DNA from: Dendrolimus kikuchii
Lineage: Eukaryota; Arthropoda; Insecta; Lepidoptera; Lasiocampidae
Direction: 5' to 3'
Length of the DNA stretch: 64,000 nucleotides
Assembly: GCA_019925095.2 (NCBI GenBank)
Contig: CM034411.1
Location: forward strand, 4,875,501-4,939,500
Positions 20,757-31,127 of the stretch are shown in pieces. The translations under genes were made by a program, and so were the position numbers. Below the pieces are notes generated by a model. It saw only the letters and a list, made by a program, of their open reading frames with translations, did not search any database and was not told where the DNA came from. How positions within the stretch are numbered: the stretch's first letter is position 1; each line of letters starts with the position of its first letter.

Positions 20757-21047
20757 TTTACATTATTTTGCATATACGTATACATTTTACTATTATATTT
20801 ATATATGTATTAAATTTATAAATTAATGTAAGTATGTATATTTAAATTGTACAGTCCTATCTTTTTTCTGCTCCACCTACATCGCCAGATTAGTTAAGAA
20901 TTTCTTTTAAGCTAGGTTGCCTGGAACAGATCGCTTTTAGCGATAAGGCCGCCTGTTGTTTTGCCAAGAAGTATTGTAATTATGCATTTTGTTTTTGTAT
21001 TTGTTTGTTTTGGTGAGCAATAAAGTGGTATGTATCTATCTATCTAT
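20757..21047 (+). mobile_element. LINE family E, 3'UTR and tail (E2, right part)
   Basis: 'ctccacctacatcgccagattagtt', 'ggttgcctggaacagatcgcttttagcgataaggccgcc', 'ttttggtgagcaataaagtgg' (AATAAA) and the (TATC)n tail at about 21030-21045. Continues E2 after K3. Confidence 0.78.
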
Positions 21048-21224
21048 TTGACAGCTGTGTTTGCTTGGTGAATATATATCATAACCTGTCACATTTAACG
21101 ATTAAAAATCTCCAATAAGAATAGAGTAAATTTTTTGTGTTTTTTATTTTTTATACATATTACACGAGGAATGAAAGTGACTTATTGAAGCACGAGGTGG
21201 TTTGGCGCACGATCGTGGTGAGGT

Positions 21225-21381
21225 GGTAATAGTTCGAGTGCCTAAATAGGCCTTTCACCCGACGTTAACACAGCTTTTCCAAATATGAGGAAAGTAAATT
21301 AAAATGATTAGTTAACCAAACAATTAATTACTTCTCTAATAAAATCAAGCATTAAATCCATATATTTTTTAATGTTATTTT
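21225..21381 (+). repeat. Left arm of a large inverted repeat
   Basis: 'gtggtaatagttcgagtgcctaaataggcctttcaccc..gttaacac' and 'aaatatgaggaaagtaaattaaaa.tgattagtta' pair with the reverse complement of 23488-23640. It is probably one end of an older element whose arms were later hit by family A, hAT and E insertions. Confidence 0.6.
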
Positions 21382-21690
21382 TTATTGCAGGAGTTCAGCA
21401 GACAGACAGACGGCGCACTTGATGAAAAGCGGTTACCATCGCCTATGAACATTTGCAACACCAAAGGTGCCACAAATGCGCTGCTGCTCTCTTAAAGGAG
21501 AATGGAACCTGGTCACTAATGCCGGAACACAACTCAAGGTTGTTATGGCGACATACTTTAGACCAGGGGTGGTAACCATCCAGTCGGGCAAATGCCATAC
21601 CAACTGGCTGTGGGTTGTTTAGTCGCCTCTTACAACAGGCCGCCCGGCCGCAGGAAATTTTATTCTTTCTCCGTTCCTGAACGGATAAAA
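21382..21690 (+). repeat. Family A repeat, near full length (A1)
   Basis: A complete A unit of about 309 bp: TTATTGCAGGAGTTCAGCAG, the 'ggttaccatcgcctatg' core, 'tgccggaacacaactcaaggttgttatgg', GGGGTGGTAACC and the end 'tttctccgttcctgaacggataaaa'. It lies inside the left inverted arm. Confidence 0.85.
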
Positions 21691-21855
21691 ATCTGATGAA
21701 CTCATTTAATACGTCACATATGAAACGTCAAGTATTTTTTTTCTCTGTGGCATTCAACCAACCAGTATTTTTTTGTCACAAATTTATTTAAAAGAAATAA
21801 CAATTTTGTGAAAAGTAACTTATAAGTAGACATCGGATTATATGCATTTGCATGT

Positions 21856-22305
21856 TTGCATATGCCAATGCATATAAATCTATTTTATAGCGTTATTGCA
21901 TATTTTAGTACTTTTTCATTGACAGTGCTTATTTCGGTAGTTATACGTGTTAGGCGTCTTGTATTATGCCGACGACACGACGAAAAAATGATTGAACAGA
22001 GTAACGCCCTTCCGAGTTCACTATCGCAGGTTTGTGGCAAATTAAACGCAGTTTTGTATAAAAACCCCGGTCTTGTGAGTATAAAGAAAATTGACGCATT
22101 TATCAACAGCACCGGACAAACTCTACCTGAAGAAGTCTCTGCAGAAATGGCACCAAATTTCAAGTTCAGTTCGGTGAGGTCAGTTGACGTCGAAAGGTCA
22201 TTTTCAGCCTATAAATTAATATTAAGTGACAAACGTCACAAGTTTGCTGCAGAAAACCTGGAAAAATATGTTATTGTTTACTGTCACAAAAATTATAATA
22301 AGTAA
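21856..22305 (+). pseudogene. hAT transposase C-terminal (dimerisation) remnant
   Basis: A 149-codon frame. The first ~60 codons probably represent fused terminal or intron-like sequence. From about residue 60 it reads as coding: SSLSQVCGKLNAVLY, then SVRSVDVERSFSAYKLILSD, then ENLEKYVIVYCHKNYNK. The VERSFSxYK-ILSDKRxxxxxENLEK pattern is the hAT family C-terminal dimerisation motif. The RNase H-like catalytic core and any zinc finger are absent, so it cannot act as a transposase alone. Confidence 0.75.
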
Positions 22306-22449
22306 ATTATTATAATAATAATTTATAACTAATATTAAGACATGTTTAATATATAAATGTAATGTGAAAATAAACTTAAATTCTAATTAATCTAATAATA
22401 AATGGTTTATTGATTGTGCATATTTTGTGCATATTTCGCCCCTTTTTAG

Positions 22450-23014
22450 ATAGATAGATAGATCGATAGATAGATAACACTTTATTGCTCACCAAATATA
22501 CAATATCAAAAATACACAATTACAATATTGTCATGGTAGAAACAATAGGCGGCCTTATCGCTTAAAGCAATCTCTTCCAGGCAACCTAACTTAAGGAATA
22601 ATTTAACCTAATCTGGCGATGTAGGTGGTGCAGATCATTAAGTAGGTATATCATAAATAAACATACTTAAACTACATAATTTACATATTAAATACACATA
22701 CTTAAATTACTTTATAAACTAAATACATACATATTTATATATACATATGTATATGCTAAATAGTCTATAATATAAGAGTTAGGATTAATTATTTAAGGAA
22801 AAGTAGTGTTTTCTGAGTGCGTTCTTAAATGTAGGTGATGTTTTGGCCTCTCTGACAGTAATAGGCAGCGCATTCCAAAGTTAGACAGCCTGCACTGTAA
22901 AAGAGTTATCATAAAAAGATGAAGTGTGTGCAGGTGTAGTGAGTTATCGATACGTATGAGTGCGCAAATTGTGGGAAGTAGAAAGGCGAAGGACTACTAG
23001 GAATAAATAATATG
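22450..23014 (-). mobile_element. LINE family E, copy E4, nested in the hAT element
   Basis: (GATA)n tail at 22450-22478, 'aacactttattgctcacc' (reverse of ..GCAATAAAGTGTT), the E 3'UTR, then at 22800-22900 the RT C-terminus, minus-sense LWNALPITVREAKTSPTFKN-like with a frame break. CTTTTTAG flanks it exactly at 22442-22449 and 23015-23022. Confidence 0.83.
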
Positions 23015-23289
23015 CTTTTTAGTGCATATTTGCATGCATATTTTGCCATTTTGATAGTGCATATAATCCGATGTCTATTTATAAGTATGAAATTATGTTA
23101 CAAAATTGTTGATATTTTTTAATTACAATATTATGCCACGATTTAAAACAGTTGCTGTATAAAAAGTTCGGACATAGTTCGCATAGTTTTCAAATTTTTG
23201 ACAGCAGTAAAAATCGCTACCCAGGGACGAAAAGTGCTGTTTTCATCCCTGCGATCAGGTAACTTCAAGCGCATATTCCGAGTATGAGA

Positions 23290-23445
23290 AAGCAGAGCAG
23301 GTTCCAGTCTCCTTTAAGAGAGCAGCAGCGCAATTATAGCACCTTTGGTGTTGCAAACGTCCATAGGCGATGGTAACCGCTTTCCATCAAGCGGGCCGTC
23401 TGCCTGTCTGCTGAACTCCTGCAATAAAAAAAATAAAAAAAATTA
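23290..23445 (-). repeat. Family A repeat, 5'-truncated (A2)
   Basis: Minus-sense A: 'gagcaggttccagtctcctttaagagagcagcagcgca', the core 'ggtgttgcaaacgtccataggcgatggtaacc', then 'ctgaactcctgcaataaaaaaaataaaa' (AATAAA and A-rich tail). It mirrors A1 across the hAT element. Confidence 0.8.
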
Positions 23446-23487
23446 CTACACCTATCCACAAATGTGACGTATTAAATTAATTTATCA

Positions 23488-23640
23488 AACTCAGATATGG
23501 ATTTAACGCCTGATTCCATTACAGAATTAGTAGTTTGTCTAACTAATCAGTTTTTATTTATTTTCCTCATATTCGAATTAAAAATCAGAGTGTTAACCTC
23601 GGGTGAAAGACCTATTTAGGCACTTAAACTATTGGCGGCC
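23488..23640 (-). repeat. Right arm of a large inverted repeat
   Basis: The reverse complement of 'agtgcctaaataggtctttcacccgaggttaacac' and 'aatatgaggaaaataaataaaaactgattagttaga', matching the left arm at 21225-21381. Arm similarity is good but with many differences, so it is old. Confidence 0.6.
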
Positions 23641-23654
23641 TTGCTCGCGCGACT

Positions 23655-24128
23655 AACCAACTCATGCCTAACTTATACCAAGCACAAGCTCGGTCCTGCA
23701 TGGAGTACTATTCTCATCTTTGGGACGGGTCAGCCAAATACCAGTTGGAGGCGTTAGAATCAATTGAGAAAAGAGCCAGGAAGCTGGTCGACAATGATCG
23801 TCTTTTTTATGCTCGACTTCAGAGTCTAGAGCAAAAACGCAAGGTTGCGGGGCTGACTGTCTTCTATCGGATACATTCCAGGAAGTGTCCCTTAGAATTT
23901 CACGAGCTGATACCTCCATCTCCATTTTACAATCGGACAACCGGACGCAACGGTTTACGCCACCAGTCAGAATCTTTTCTGGCGCGCACTGCCGAAGAGT
24001 GGAATAATTTGCCGGAGTCTGTTGTTCCTGACAAATACAATCTTGAAGTCTTCAAGTCACGAGTGAATAGGTATTTTCTAAATAAGCGTGCTCCATCCGA
24101 GACTGCGTCATCACTCAACATCAGGTGA
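23655..24128 (+). pseudogene. Non-LTR reverse transcriptase C-terminal fragment, family J (J1)
   Basis: An uninterrupted 154-codon frame. It holds QARSCMEYYSHLWDGSAKYQ, then LEALESIEKRARKLV, then [20 protein letters not shown] and [19 protein letters not shown], the segment downstream of the RT catalytic domain in CR1/Jockey-group LINEs. The RT YxDD box and endonuclease are missing. The frame is open because this copy is fairly young or lucky, but there is no promoter or start context of a host gene. J2 (34525) and J3 (42482/42935) are related. Confidence 0.8.
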
Positions 24129-24515
24129 GACAGAGTCAAACGCAAACCTATACTTCTATGAAAAAATAAAAACTTGAGAAGTGTCAAGGGACACCCGGAT
24201 GGAACGAAGTTCCTTTCGATTAATTAGTGAAGGAATTGTAATAAAATTTTATTTTTTTTAAGTTATAATGATATTTTTTTATTATTAACAAATATAATGT
24301 TATATAAACTTATTATTAACAAATATAACAAATTAAGTTGTCTCTCTCTCTCTATAAGAGAGAGAGAGACAGACAGACAGACAGAGAAACATGCGACGCC
24401 GCACAGCTTACAATAGCTTACTATAGCAAAAAGTGTCGTGACAACTTTTCGTAAGAATTTTTTCCGTCTAGCCCCCTTTCACAACGCGCGATAAGGAACT
24501 TCGTTCCAAAATGTA
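24129..24515 (+). repeat. LINE J 3' flank with hairpin and microsatellite
   Basis: 'ggatggaacgaagttcctttcg' near 24198 is answered by 'gataaggaacttcgttcc' near 24490, so the ends can pair. Between them lie A/T-rich DNA and a (TC)n-(GA)n-(GACA)n tract at 24340-24388. It probably represents the J 3'UTR plus a related inverted piece. Confidence 0.5.
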
Positions 24516-24754
24516 AGTAGCTTTTATCCCTTGTGTAACAATCTATCATTATGGTCCTTCGTTAGAATTCTTCTTCCATGCCCAATCTAAGTTAAAAATA
24601 TCCATAGAGATCGAACTATAGTGTGTCATCACTTGGAAAACAACATGATTTCGTTACGTATGCTATTATTATGTATTTTGTTTTGCGTTATAATATATTT
24701 ATGTTGATCACTATAAGATTTTATGCAAATATTTTTCATAGTTACAAAATGTTA

Positions 24755-24900
24755 TCTTAACTAATATTATACATGTGAGTTTGTTTGTGACGTTTTCACG
24801 TCGTAACTACTCAACACATCGTCACGAAATTTTGTATACACGTTGTCAGGGATATAGAATAGGACATAGGGTACTTACATCTCGAAAAAAGTACTGTTCT
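24755..24900 (+). mobile_element. Lep1/Helitron-like 5' part
   Basis: 'ttaactaatattatacatgtgagtttgtttgtga' and 'gtaactactcaacacatcgtcacgaaattttgtatacacgttg' follow the Lep1-type start pattern. The 3' end is not visible and C-family SINE sequence follows. Confidence 0.5.
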
Positions 24901-24974
24901 CTAGGGATAGACGAATATAATCGAAAAAAGTGCGCTTCAACCGCGTTTTATTGGCGCCACCATTGAGATACATT

Positions 24975-25098
24975 GACATGGCAACGACAATGACCAAGCC
25001 TGCCAAGCCACCTTGGACAAGCGTGACGAGTATATTGACCGTTCCCCTATAACGGGAGGCCCGAGCCCAGCAGTGGGACATTTATGAGGCTGTTATTA
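24975..25098 (+). mobile_element. SINE family C, 3' half (C3)
   Basis: 'tgaccaagcctgccaagccaccttggacaagcgtga', 'cgggaggcccgagcccagcagtgggacatttatgaggctg'. The tRNA-like head is missing (5' truncation). Confidence 0.7.
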
Positions 25099-25439
25099 CA
25101 GCACATTGGGTCGCAGTCAAAAATTGCAAAAAATAGAGAAAAACATGTAGGAAAGCGAATCCCGGACTCCAAAGATATCACTCTTATTGCAATTGGAACT
25201 TCACGCTGCGATGATGATGCATTATACTTCGTGATAAGAATTTAAAAGTACCGTCATTTAAATAAGCCTCGGATACATTAGCCACTAAGTTTCATATAAT
25301 ATTAAACATATTTTTTTTTAAATTTCAGGTCCCGAGCACAACCTAAAGATTGCGAAACGTTGAGACGAAACGCGCTGGAGAAAAGAATTACAATATGGAG
25401 CTTCGGAAATGACGTAACCAGATATATAGTCGTGCCTAA

Positions 25440-25550
25440 AGCAGGCAAACAGATGGCCACCTGATGGAAATTGCAACACCAAGGGCGACTCTAACTTCTT
25501 AAGGTGTTTTCTCCTTCTAGGATAGGATGGGATCGAATAGGGTTATGGGA
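25440..25550 (+). repeat. Family T repeat, left part
   Basis: 'gcaggcaaacagatggccacctgatgg..attgcaacaccaagggcgactctaac' then 'ttctaggataggatgggatcgaatagggttatggga'. Split by the R1-like insert that follows. Confidence 0.6.
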
Positions 25551-25777
25551 CAGAGAGTGATACAGACCGCCCCATGCAATGAGAGTTTGAAGACGCCGGA
25601 GGACAAAAGATGTTCCCCGGCAGTAGATGAAGCTGTTGGGCCACCGCCTGCCAGGGCCAGCGGAGGAGCTAAGCCCGTGACCTTGGCATTAGGGGCAAAG
25701 GACGGAATAGCATCTCTGGTTCTGGTGGACCTGGGGCGAATCCCACACACCGGCCGTTTCGCCTCGTAAAAACAAGA
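25551..25777 (+). mobile_element. R1-like 3'UTR insertion with 9-bp duplication
   Basis: Shares ordered GC-rich landmarks with the minus R1 element at 7686-8100: 'acagaccgccccatgcaa.gag', 'gcctgccagggc', 'gcgaatcccacac'. It ends in an A-rich tail 'cctcgtaaaaacaaga'. GTTATGGGA occurs at 25542-25550 and 25778-25786. The open frames here are 3'UTR shadows. Confidence 0.62.
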
Positions 25778-25815
25778 GTTATGGGATAGGAAGCATGGAA
25801 TAAGGCAGATGAAAT
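25778..25815 (+). repeat. Family T repeat, right part
   Basis: 'ttatgggataggaagcatggaataaggcagatga' continues the T host and corresponds to 'cataggatagaaatatggaataggggagatgaggcg' in the T copy at 27020. Confidence 0.5.
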
Positions 25816-25859
25816 TTTAATAATATAATTTATATTCGTAATAATTTGAGTGCCTACAA

Positions 25860-26340
25860 GCAGTATAAGGATGTACACAATTTCAACACCAGGCATTGTA
25901 ATAGACTGATATTGCCATCTTTTAGATTACAAAAAGTATTGTCCTCTTTCTTGGGGGTTGGGTATACGCTTCTTCAATAAGATTCTGAGTGAAATGTTAG
26001 ATCTGACATTCACTAAATTTAAAACTAAATTAAAAAGCATCTTGCTAAAAAGGCGATACTACACTATTGAAGAATACTTAAATGACAAAAATTCATTTAC
26101 ATAGCAGCTCGCTCCAACCTCTTGCAAGGAATTTGTGGAGACATATTGCAGCATAACATTTTAGCACGTCATATCATTATTATAACTATAACATTATTTT
26201 TCTTTCCTTTTATTGTCTTGGTCTTATTGAGTATGCATTGTTTGCTACAACTCCATTAATTCTTCAAAAAGTAATTCTGTAACATACTTCTGTACAAAAC
26301 TTATAAAAAAAAGAATTTGAGATATAAATAGAATATGAAA
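25860..26340 (+). mobile_element. Jockey-like LINE C-terminus and 3'UTR, family P (P1)
   Basis: A broken frame reads YKDVHNFNTRHCNRLILPSF, then LQKVLSSFLGVG, a frameshift, then FTKFKTKLKSILLKRRYYTI-like sequence and EYLNDKNSFT*. This is the tail of jockey/L2-like RT ORFs. The 3'UTR continues to an A-rich end near 26330. P2 at 61140-61300 is the antisense relative. Confidence 0.65.
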
Positions 26341-26594
26341 TATAAAGAAAAACATTATTTAGCTAGATGTGTTGCTGGGAAATTTCTTGCCGCTTCTTCT
26401 CCTTTACAGCATCAACACGTTGCGAAGCGGTGTACATAGAATAGGAAGTTAACTTACATGTATGACCTTCAAAAAGTGTTCTCCAGTGGAACTTATTTTG
26501 AATAAAAACTTTTGAATTTGAATTTGATAGTAGGATGGGATAGAAGGGATATGTGATGATTTTTCTGAAAAATGCGTATAAAGTAACACGATTT

Positions 26595-26700
26595 TGTGAA
26601 GCTGGCAAACAGGCTAACGAGTCAGCTCATGGTAAATAGTTAGCGTCGTCTATCGGTATTTGCAACACTAATGGCGAATGGATGGAATTGGAATATGGTC
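26595..26700 (+). repeat. Family T/A fragment
   Basis: 'gctggcaaacaggctaacgagtcagctcatgg', 'cgtcgtctatcggtatttgcaacactaatggcgaatgg' shows the shared T/A core. It ends abruptly at L2. Confidence 0.5.
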
Positions 26701-26714
26701 GAAACACGATTAGC

Positions 26715-26950
26715 TGAAGGCTAGGTGGTATGGGTATGTAATAGGAGGGATGAAAGTCACGTGACAAAAAGGATGTTAAACTACAAGATTTATGGCTACA
26801 AATATAAAGGTAGACCAAAAAAGAGATGGATGGATTGTGAGAAGGATGATATGATAACTTGTTATGTGACAGAGGATGTATTTTAGAATAGATGATTGTA
26901 AAGGGAAAAGACATATTGTGCCGACCCCAAATAATTGAGAGAAGATGAAG
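26715..26950 (+). mobile_element. RTE-like family L (L2)
   Basis: Frameshifted coding for RWYGYVIGGMKVT, NYKIYGYKYKGRPKKRWMDC and a tail to 'gacatattgtgccgaccccaaataatt'. It is inactive. Confidence 0.68.
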
Positions 26951-27019
26951 AAAAAGACAAAGAGATTCTGCGAGAGCATGGTATCACACCGATCGAGCCG
27001 GCTCTAAGAGCAGTAATCA

Positions 27020-27150
27020 AGATAATGATTAGAGCGTGGCTGATGGAATGTGCAACACCAAGGGTGATGCTAATGCGTTACCTACTTCTAAGACAGGACA
27101 GGGGTCATAGGATAGAAATATGGAATAGGGGAGATGAGGCGATGTATTAA
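27020..27150 (+). repeat. Family T repeat (T4)
   Basis: 'gagcgtggctgatggaatgtgcaacaccaagggtgatgctaatgcgttacct' followed by 'gacaggacaggggtcataggatagaaatatggaataggggagatgaggcg'. It defines the uninterrupted T layout used to read the split copies. Confidence 0.55.
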
Positions 27151-27184
27151 GTATTTGTTGAAAAACTGGCATATTTGAAATAGC

Positions 27185-27523
27185 TAATGGTCGCCCAGTA
27201 ATCGAAATTTTGAACATGATGAAGGTTGTCTGTTTTCTAAGACTATACTTCTATAATCACAGATTTCGCCAAGGCTACACCGTTAATTTGACTTTAACAA
27301 TAAACAAAAGAGTTTATATGCGTGTGTGTGACAAATACATGGTAGTGTGTATAATGTTTTCTTATTGATTTAATGTATTTTATGCATAATTTAAAAAAAA
27401 ATAGCATTTTGCACCCCTTCTCTTTATAAACTATATGTGCGAAATTTCATTCTCCTCCCTCCGCGCAATTTTCGTAAAAATACATAGTTTTTGCTTCACG
27501 TATTAATATAATGATAATGTTAC
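27185..27523 (-). repeat. Dispersed repeat family D (D1)
   Basis: Minus sense starts TATTAATACGTGAAGCAAAA and runs to 'tttcgattactgggcgaccattag'. The same ~330-bp unit is at 46555-46875 in plus. It is likely a non-autonomous DNA element. A solo LTR is inserted directly beside its left terminus. Confidence 0.75.
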
Positions 27524-27527
27524 GAGT

Positions 27528-28022
27528 CGCGAGACTCGAATTAAAATGCCGTTAGAATTACTATAGAGTTTATTAGAACTATACAAACACGTATAACACA
27601 GGTACAAATATAACCGAACACAACAAGTCCAAAGGAAATGCAGAAGGTCGTCGTAATTCAATAAAACGCGCAAAGTCCATCACTTATTAGATTCCCGATT
27701 GTAGTACACACGTCTCGCTTCGCTCCTAGTTCTCGTTCGACTGTCTGCTGCCTCAATCGGGCCATTGATTTATACTGCACAGATGAAATATGTCCGCCCG
27801 GCCGCGAGGACCGAATTTTCTAGAATTAGCTTGTACTTTAAATCCGTAACACCTGACTAATGATCATAATACAACAATAGGCCGTATACCAATAAGTAAT
27901 ACAAAAGAAGACGACCATAAAAGAATTTAAATGTTATTAGTTCAAATACCGAAGGGTAATAAATGTGTTTTGTTTCAGATATACAGGTGGGTTTTGTGTT
28001 TGTCGGGATCTGAGTTGTAACA
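27528..28022 (-). mobile_element. Solo LTR, family R (R1), with 4-bp duplication
   Basis: A 495-bp segment with LTR-like ends TGTTACAACTCAGATC...CGACTCGTAACA (minus sense), flanked by ATAA at 27524-27527 and 28023-28026. The TGTTAC/GTAACA ends are inverted. A TATA-like CAGTATAAA and an AATAAA are present in the expected order. No gag-pol is adjacent, so it is a solo LTR. A second copy is at 48920-49404. Confidence 0.8.
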
Positions 28023-28252
28023 ATAAGTATATATCGCAAAATAAAAAATAATTTTCATAGAGAGCCTTATCAATAGAATAATAATTTCCGATATCGATGT
28101 TCCCATTAGCCCAACACTAAGATACAGCCCCTTGTGGCGGCGCATACGCATGCAGATAAATCTTTTTACGGCGAGCTTTGATTAGAAAATTCCTTTATTA
28201 ATCAAGTCTATTATTTAAATCGATTCCCAACAGTTTCTCAGATAGTTAATCG

Positions 28253-28555
28253 ATTTCCAAAATAAGGAGTTTCTCAAGTCAACTGTATGTTTTTTATTAT
28301 GTGTGTTTGTTTCGCGATTTATCCGTTAATTGTAGACCGATTTTCAAGTATTTTTTTATTCGAAAGAGATTACTCCTGAGGTAGTTACATTGTCACAAAG
28401 TCAGGATCTGATTAGTGGAATCCAGGGAAATCGAGGGCAGCCCTTGTTGAAGAGCGCCTACACTCACCGAATGCCTAACTTGTATACGGGTGCCTATAGT
28501 ACAATTTCTACAGGCGCTTAATATCTAGAGCTGTTCAAGTAATTGTGCAATTAAA
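28253..28555 (+). repeat. Dispersed repeat family F (F1)
   Basis: 'ggagtttctcaagtcaactgtatg', 'tccgttaattgtagaccgattttcaagta', 'cgaaagagattactcctgaggtagttac', 'tcaggatctgattagtggaatccagg.aaatcgagggcagcccttg..gaagagcg' and 'tacaatttctacaggcgctt'. The same ordered blocks are at 59800-60080. Confidence 0.7.
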
Positions 28556-28564
28556 TAGTAGAAA

Positions 28565-28640
28565 ATATAGATTGATTGATAACACTTTATTGTACACCAT
28601 TACATAAAATACAGAAAAACTTATAGCCTAAAAATATTCT
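28565..28640 (-). mobile_element. LINE family E, 3' terminus (E5)
   Basis: A GATT-type tail (28571-28580) then 'aacactttattgtacaccattacataaaatacag', the reverse of the E end ..TGTACAATAAAGTGTT. Only the last ~60 bp remain. Confidence 0.6.
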
Positions 28641-28665
28641 TTCTATTATTATTATTATACTATTG

Positions 28666-28963
<298 letters not shown>

Positions 28964-29324
28964 CAGATAACATTTTTTTGGCTCCTTTCAGTACCATAGT
29001 TTTGTGACTAAAAAATAACCATCATTCTTACCTCCACGGAACCTTTTTCTGCGTGTAAACTGACACGCATTTGTTCAATTGCATTTGATAATAGAAGCCT
29101 AAAACTCCTCGAAGAAAGTTACTTCGATAATAAATCTGGTGGAACAGCGTTAGAATGGATTAAGATTAAACGAAGGAATCATAAATCGAGTTCACGCACG
29201 CGACCTATACCAACGGACTCACACGTTAGGAAAAGGAAAAAAAATAAAGGACATGTTACACTCACACGCTTAAAGTCGGAATGGATGCCGACAAAATTAA
29301 TTTCAGAAAGGTTTATCACTTTCT

Positions 29325-29580
29325 GTAACTTGAGATCCTGGATATCATGTAGCAGCAGAGCGCTATCGGGTCTATCTTGTTTAGTACAGGAGTTCCTATG
29401 GCCACCTTCCGACTCCATCATCGGATCAGCTCCATAGTACCATATTATTGCATTGTCTCACGATATACATATGCATGTAAAATTTCAGCTCAACCGGAAA
29501 CCGGGAAGTTAGTCAAATTTAACTTGCAAGATTCCACCCGAACTTACATACATACATAGGTTGCCAAGTTAAATAAAAGC
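29325..29580 (+). repeat. Dispersed repeat family O (O1)
   Basis: 'gagatcctggatatcatgtagcagcag', 'tgtttagtacaggagttcctatggccaccttccgactccatcatc', 'caccggaaaccgggaagtt'-like block and 'cgaacttacatac'. The inverted copy at 49636-49905 has the same order. Both code a similar 60-residue frame (VPMATFRLHHxI), reflecting shared descent and not selection. Confidence 0.72.
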
Positions 29581-30030
29581 TTGTAAAAAAAGGAAATAAT
29601 TTAATTATTTCAAGAAATAGCGACGCACTTACAGTGCTTTCATAATTATAGATAATATAGACATAAAAAAAAGAATCGGAACCTTTAGCTAGGCCACAGC
29701 CACCCTCTGATGGTTCCTAAATCAGTGTAGTCATAAGGGTTTCAGTTGTGAAAATTTAAAACATAGCAAAATGTTGTTCAAAAAAACAAATTTAGAGCAG
29801 AGTATAAAAATATATCACGAACTTTAACAATACAGTTTTCAAAACTATTTATTACTCTGTAGCTGCAGACAAACGAACAAAAGCATAGATGAAGCCTACA
29901 TAAACAAAACTGTCAAATGAAGTGAAGACTTTTTAACATTTTTTGTGTAAACTTCTCTAGTATACACGTAGTTTACGTCTGTGCGGTTAATGCAATTCAT
30001 TCACTGGATGCTATTCTTCTTTTTTCTTTT

Positions 30031-30340
30031 TTTTATTATTGCAGGAGTTCTGCATACAGGCAGACGGCCCACTGGATGGAAAGCGGTTACCATCGCCTAT
30101 GGACATTTGCAACACCAAAGGTGCTACAAATGCGCTGCTGCTCTCTTAAGTGAGTCTGGAACCTGGTCACTAATGCCGGAATACAACTCAAAGTTGTTAT
30201 GGCGGCATGCTCTAGACCAGGGGTGGTAGCCATCCAGTCGGGCAAATGCCCTACCACCTGGCTGTGGGTTGTTTAGTCGCTTCTTACGTCAGGCCGCCAG
30301 GCCGCAGGAAATTGTATTATTTCTCCGTTCCGCACGGATA
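30031..30340 (+). repeat. Family A repeat, full length (A3)
   Basis: 310 bp, TTATTATTGCAGGAGTTCTG to CCGTTCCGCACGGATA. The first bases form a T-rich tract plus TTGCAG. The inverted core GGGGTGGTAGCC...CCCTACCACCTGG is intact. Confidence 0.85.
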
Positions 30341-30354
30341 TTCTACCTTTGTTT

Positions 30355-30571
30355 AATCGGCAGACAGACACACATATTGTATATCCCCAAATTAAGCAAG
30401 TTACGCTTGTGTTACGGGTGATATATAATGGACTACAACCGATCCCAGAGCATAGTAAATAACGGAGAAAATTCGTTCCCGAAATTTAGCATACCAGGAA
30501 TCGGACCCGGAGCCTCGGCGTTGCAGTGAGGTAGGCCGGCAAAAGCTTAGTCCGCTCAACCACAGAGGCCG
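30355..30571 (-). mobile_element. tRNA-derived SINE, family B, copy B3
   Basis: The minus head 'ggcctctgtggttgagcggactaagc' carries the A box, and 'gggtccgattcctggta' carries a near-perfect B box. It runs to 'tttggggatatacaatatgtgtg.ctgtctgccg'. It directly abuts A3. Confidence 0.85.
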
Positions 30572-30644
30572 TATAGCCATACTAATTCGCTCGTACGTCT
30601 TTTTTCATTTGATACTTTAACTTAATAGGTGTGATATAACTTTT

Positions 30645-30958
30645 TTTTTCTATTATTGCAAGAGCTCAGCAGACAGGCAGACGGCCCACTTGATGGAGAG
30701 GGGTTACCATCGCCTATGGACATTTGCAACACCAAAAGTGCTACAAATGCGCTGCTGCTCTCTTAAGGGAGACTGGAACCCGGTCACTAATGCAGGAACA
30801 CGACTCAAGGTTGTTATGAACTCATATTTTAGACCAGGGGTGGTAGCTATCCAGTCGGGCAAATACCCTACCACCTGGCTCTGGGTTATTTTGTCGCGTC
30901 TTACGACAAACCGCCCTATCGCAGAAAATTGTATTAGTTTTACGTTCCTGCACAGATA
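30645..30958 (+). repeat. Family A repeat, full length (A4)
   Basis: 'tctattattgcaagagctcagcagacaggcagacggccc' to 'tacgttcctgcacagata', with substitutions in the tail ('gcagaaaattgtattagtttta'). Confidence 0.83.
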
Positions 30959-31127
30959 GAAATTACGTACTCTTTATTATTTTAACAAGCACAACACCTC
31001 GACAAATGCTAAGAAAGAAAATTAATGCAACATCTCGAATTAATATTTTTTTAATCATATACATAAGATTACAATTACATATAATCGAATACAATGTAAG
31101 AAAACTTAACTTATTTGTATTGTATTC

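Larger units (their letters stand above)
21827..23077 (+). mobile_element. hAT-like DNA transposon, deleted, with 20-bp TIRs and 8-bp duplication
   Basis: TAGACATCGGATTATATGCA at 21827-21846 is matched by its reverse complement TGCATATAATCCGATGTCTA at 23058-23077. Flanks CTTATAAG (21819-21826) and TTTATAAG (23078-23085) agree at 7 of 8 bases, the duplication length of hAT elements. Inside is a transposase C-terminal remnant (21856-22305) and a later LINE insertion (22450-23014). Without the LINE it is about 690 bp, far below an autonomous hAT. Confidence 0.82.

Noticed and set aside
25517..25770. Open frames on both strands
   Set aside because: They lie in the R1-like 3'UTR insert at 25551-25777; no protein motif is present.
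29377..29559. 60-codon frame conserved with 49638-49823 (VPMATFRLHH..)
   Set aside because: Both are copies of repeat O. Conservation comes from recent shared descent, and upstream frames do not continue.
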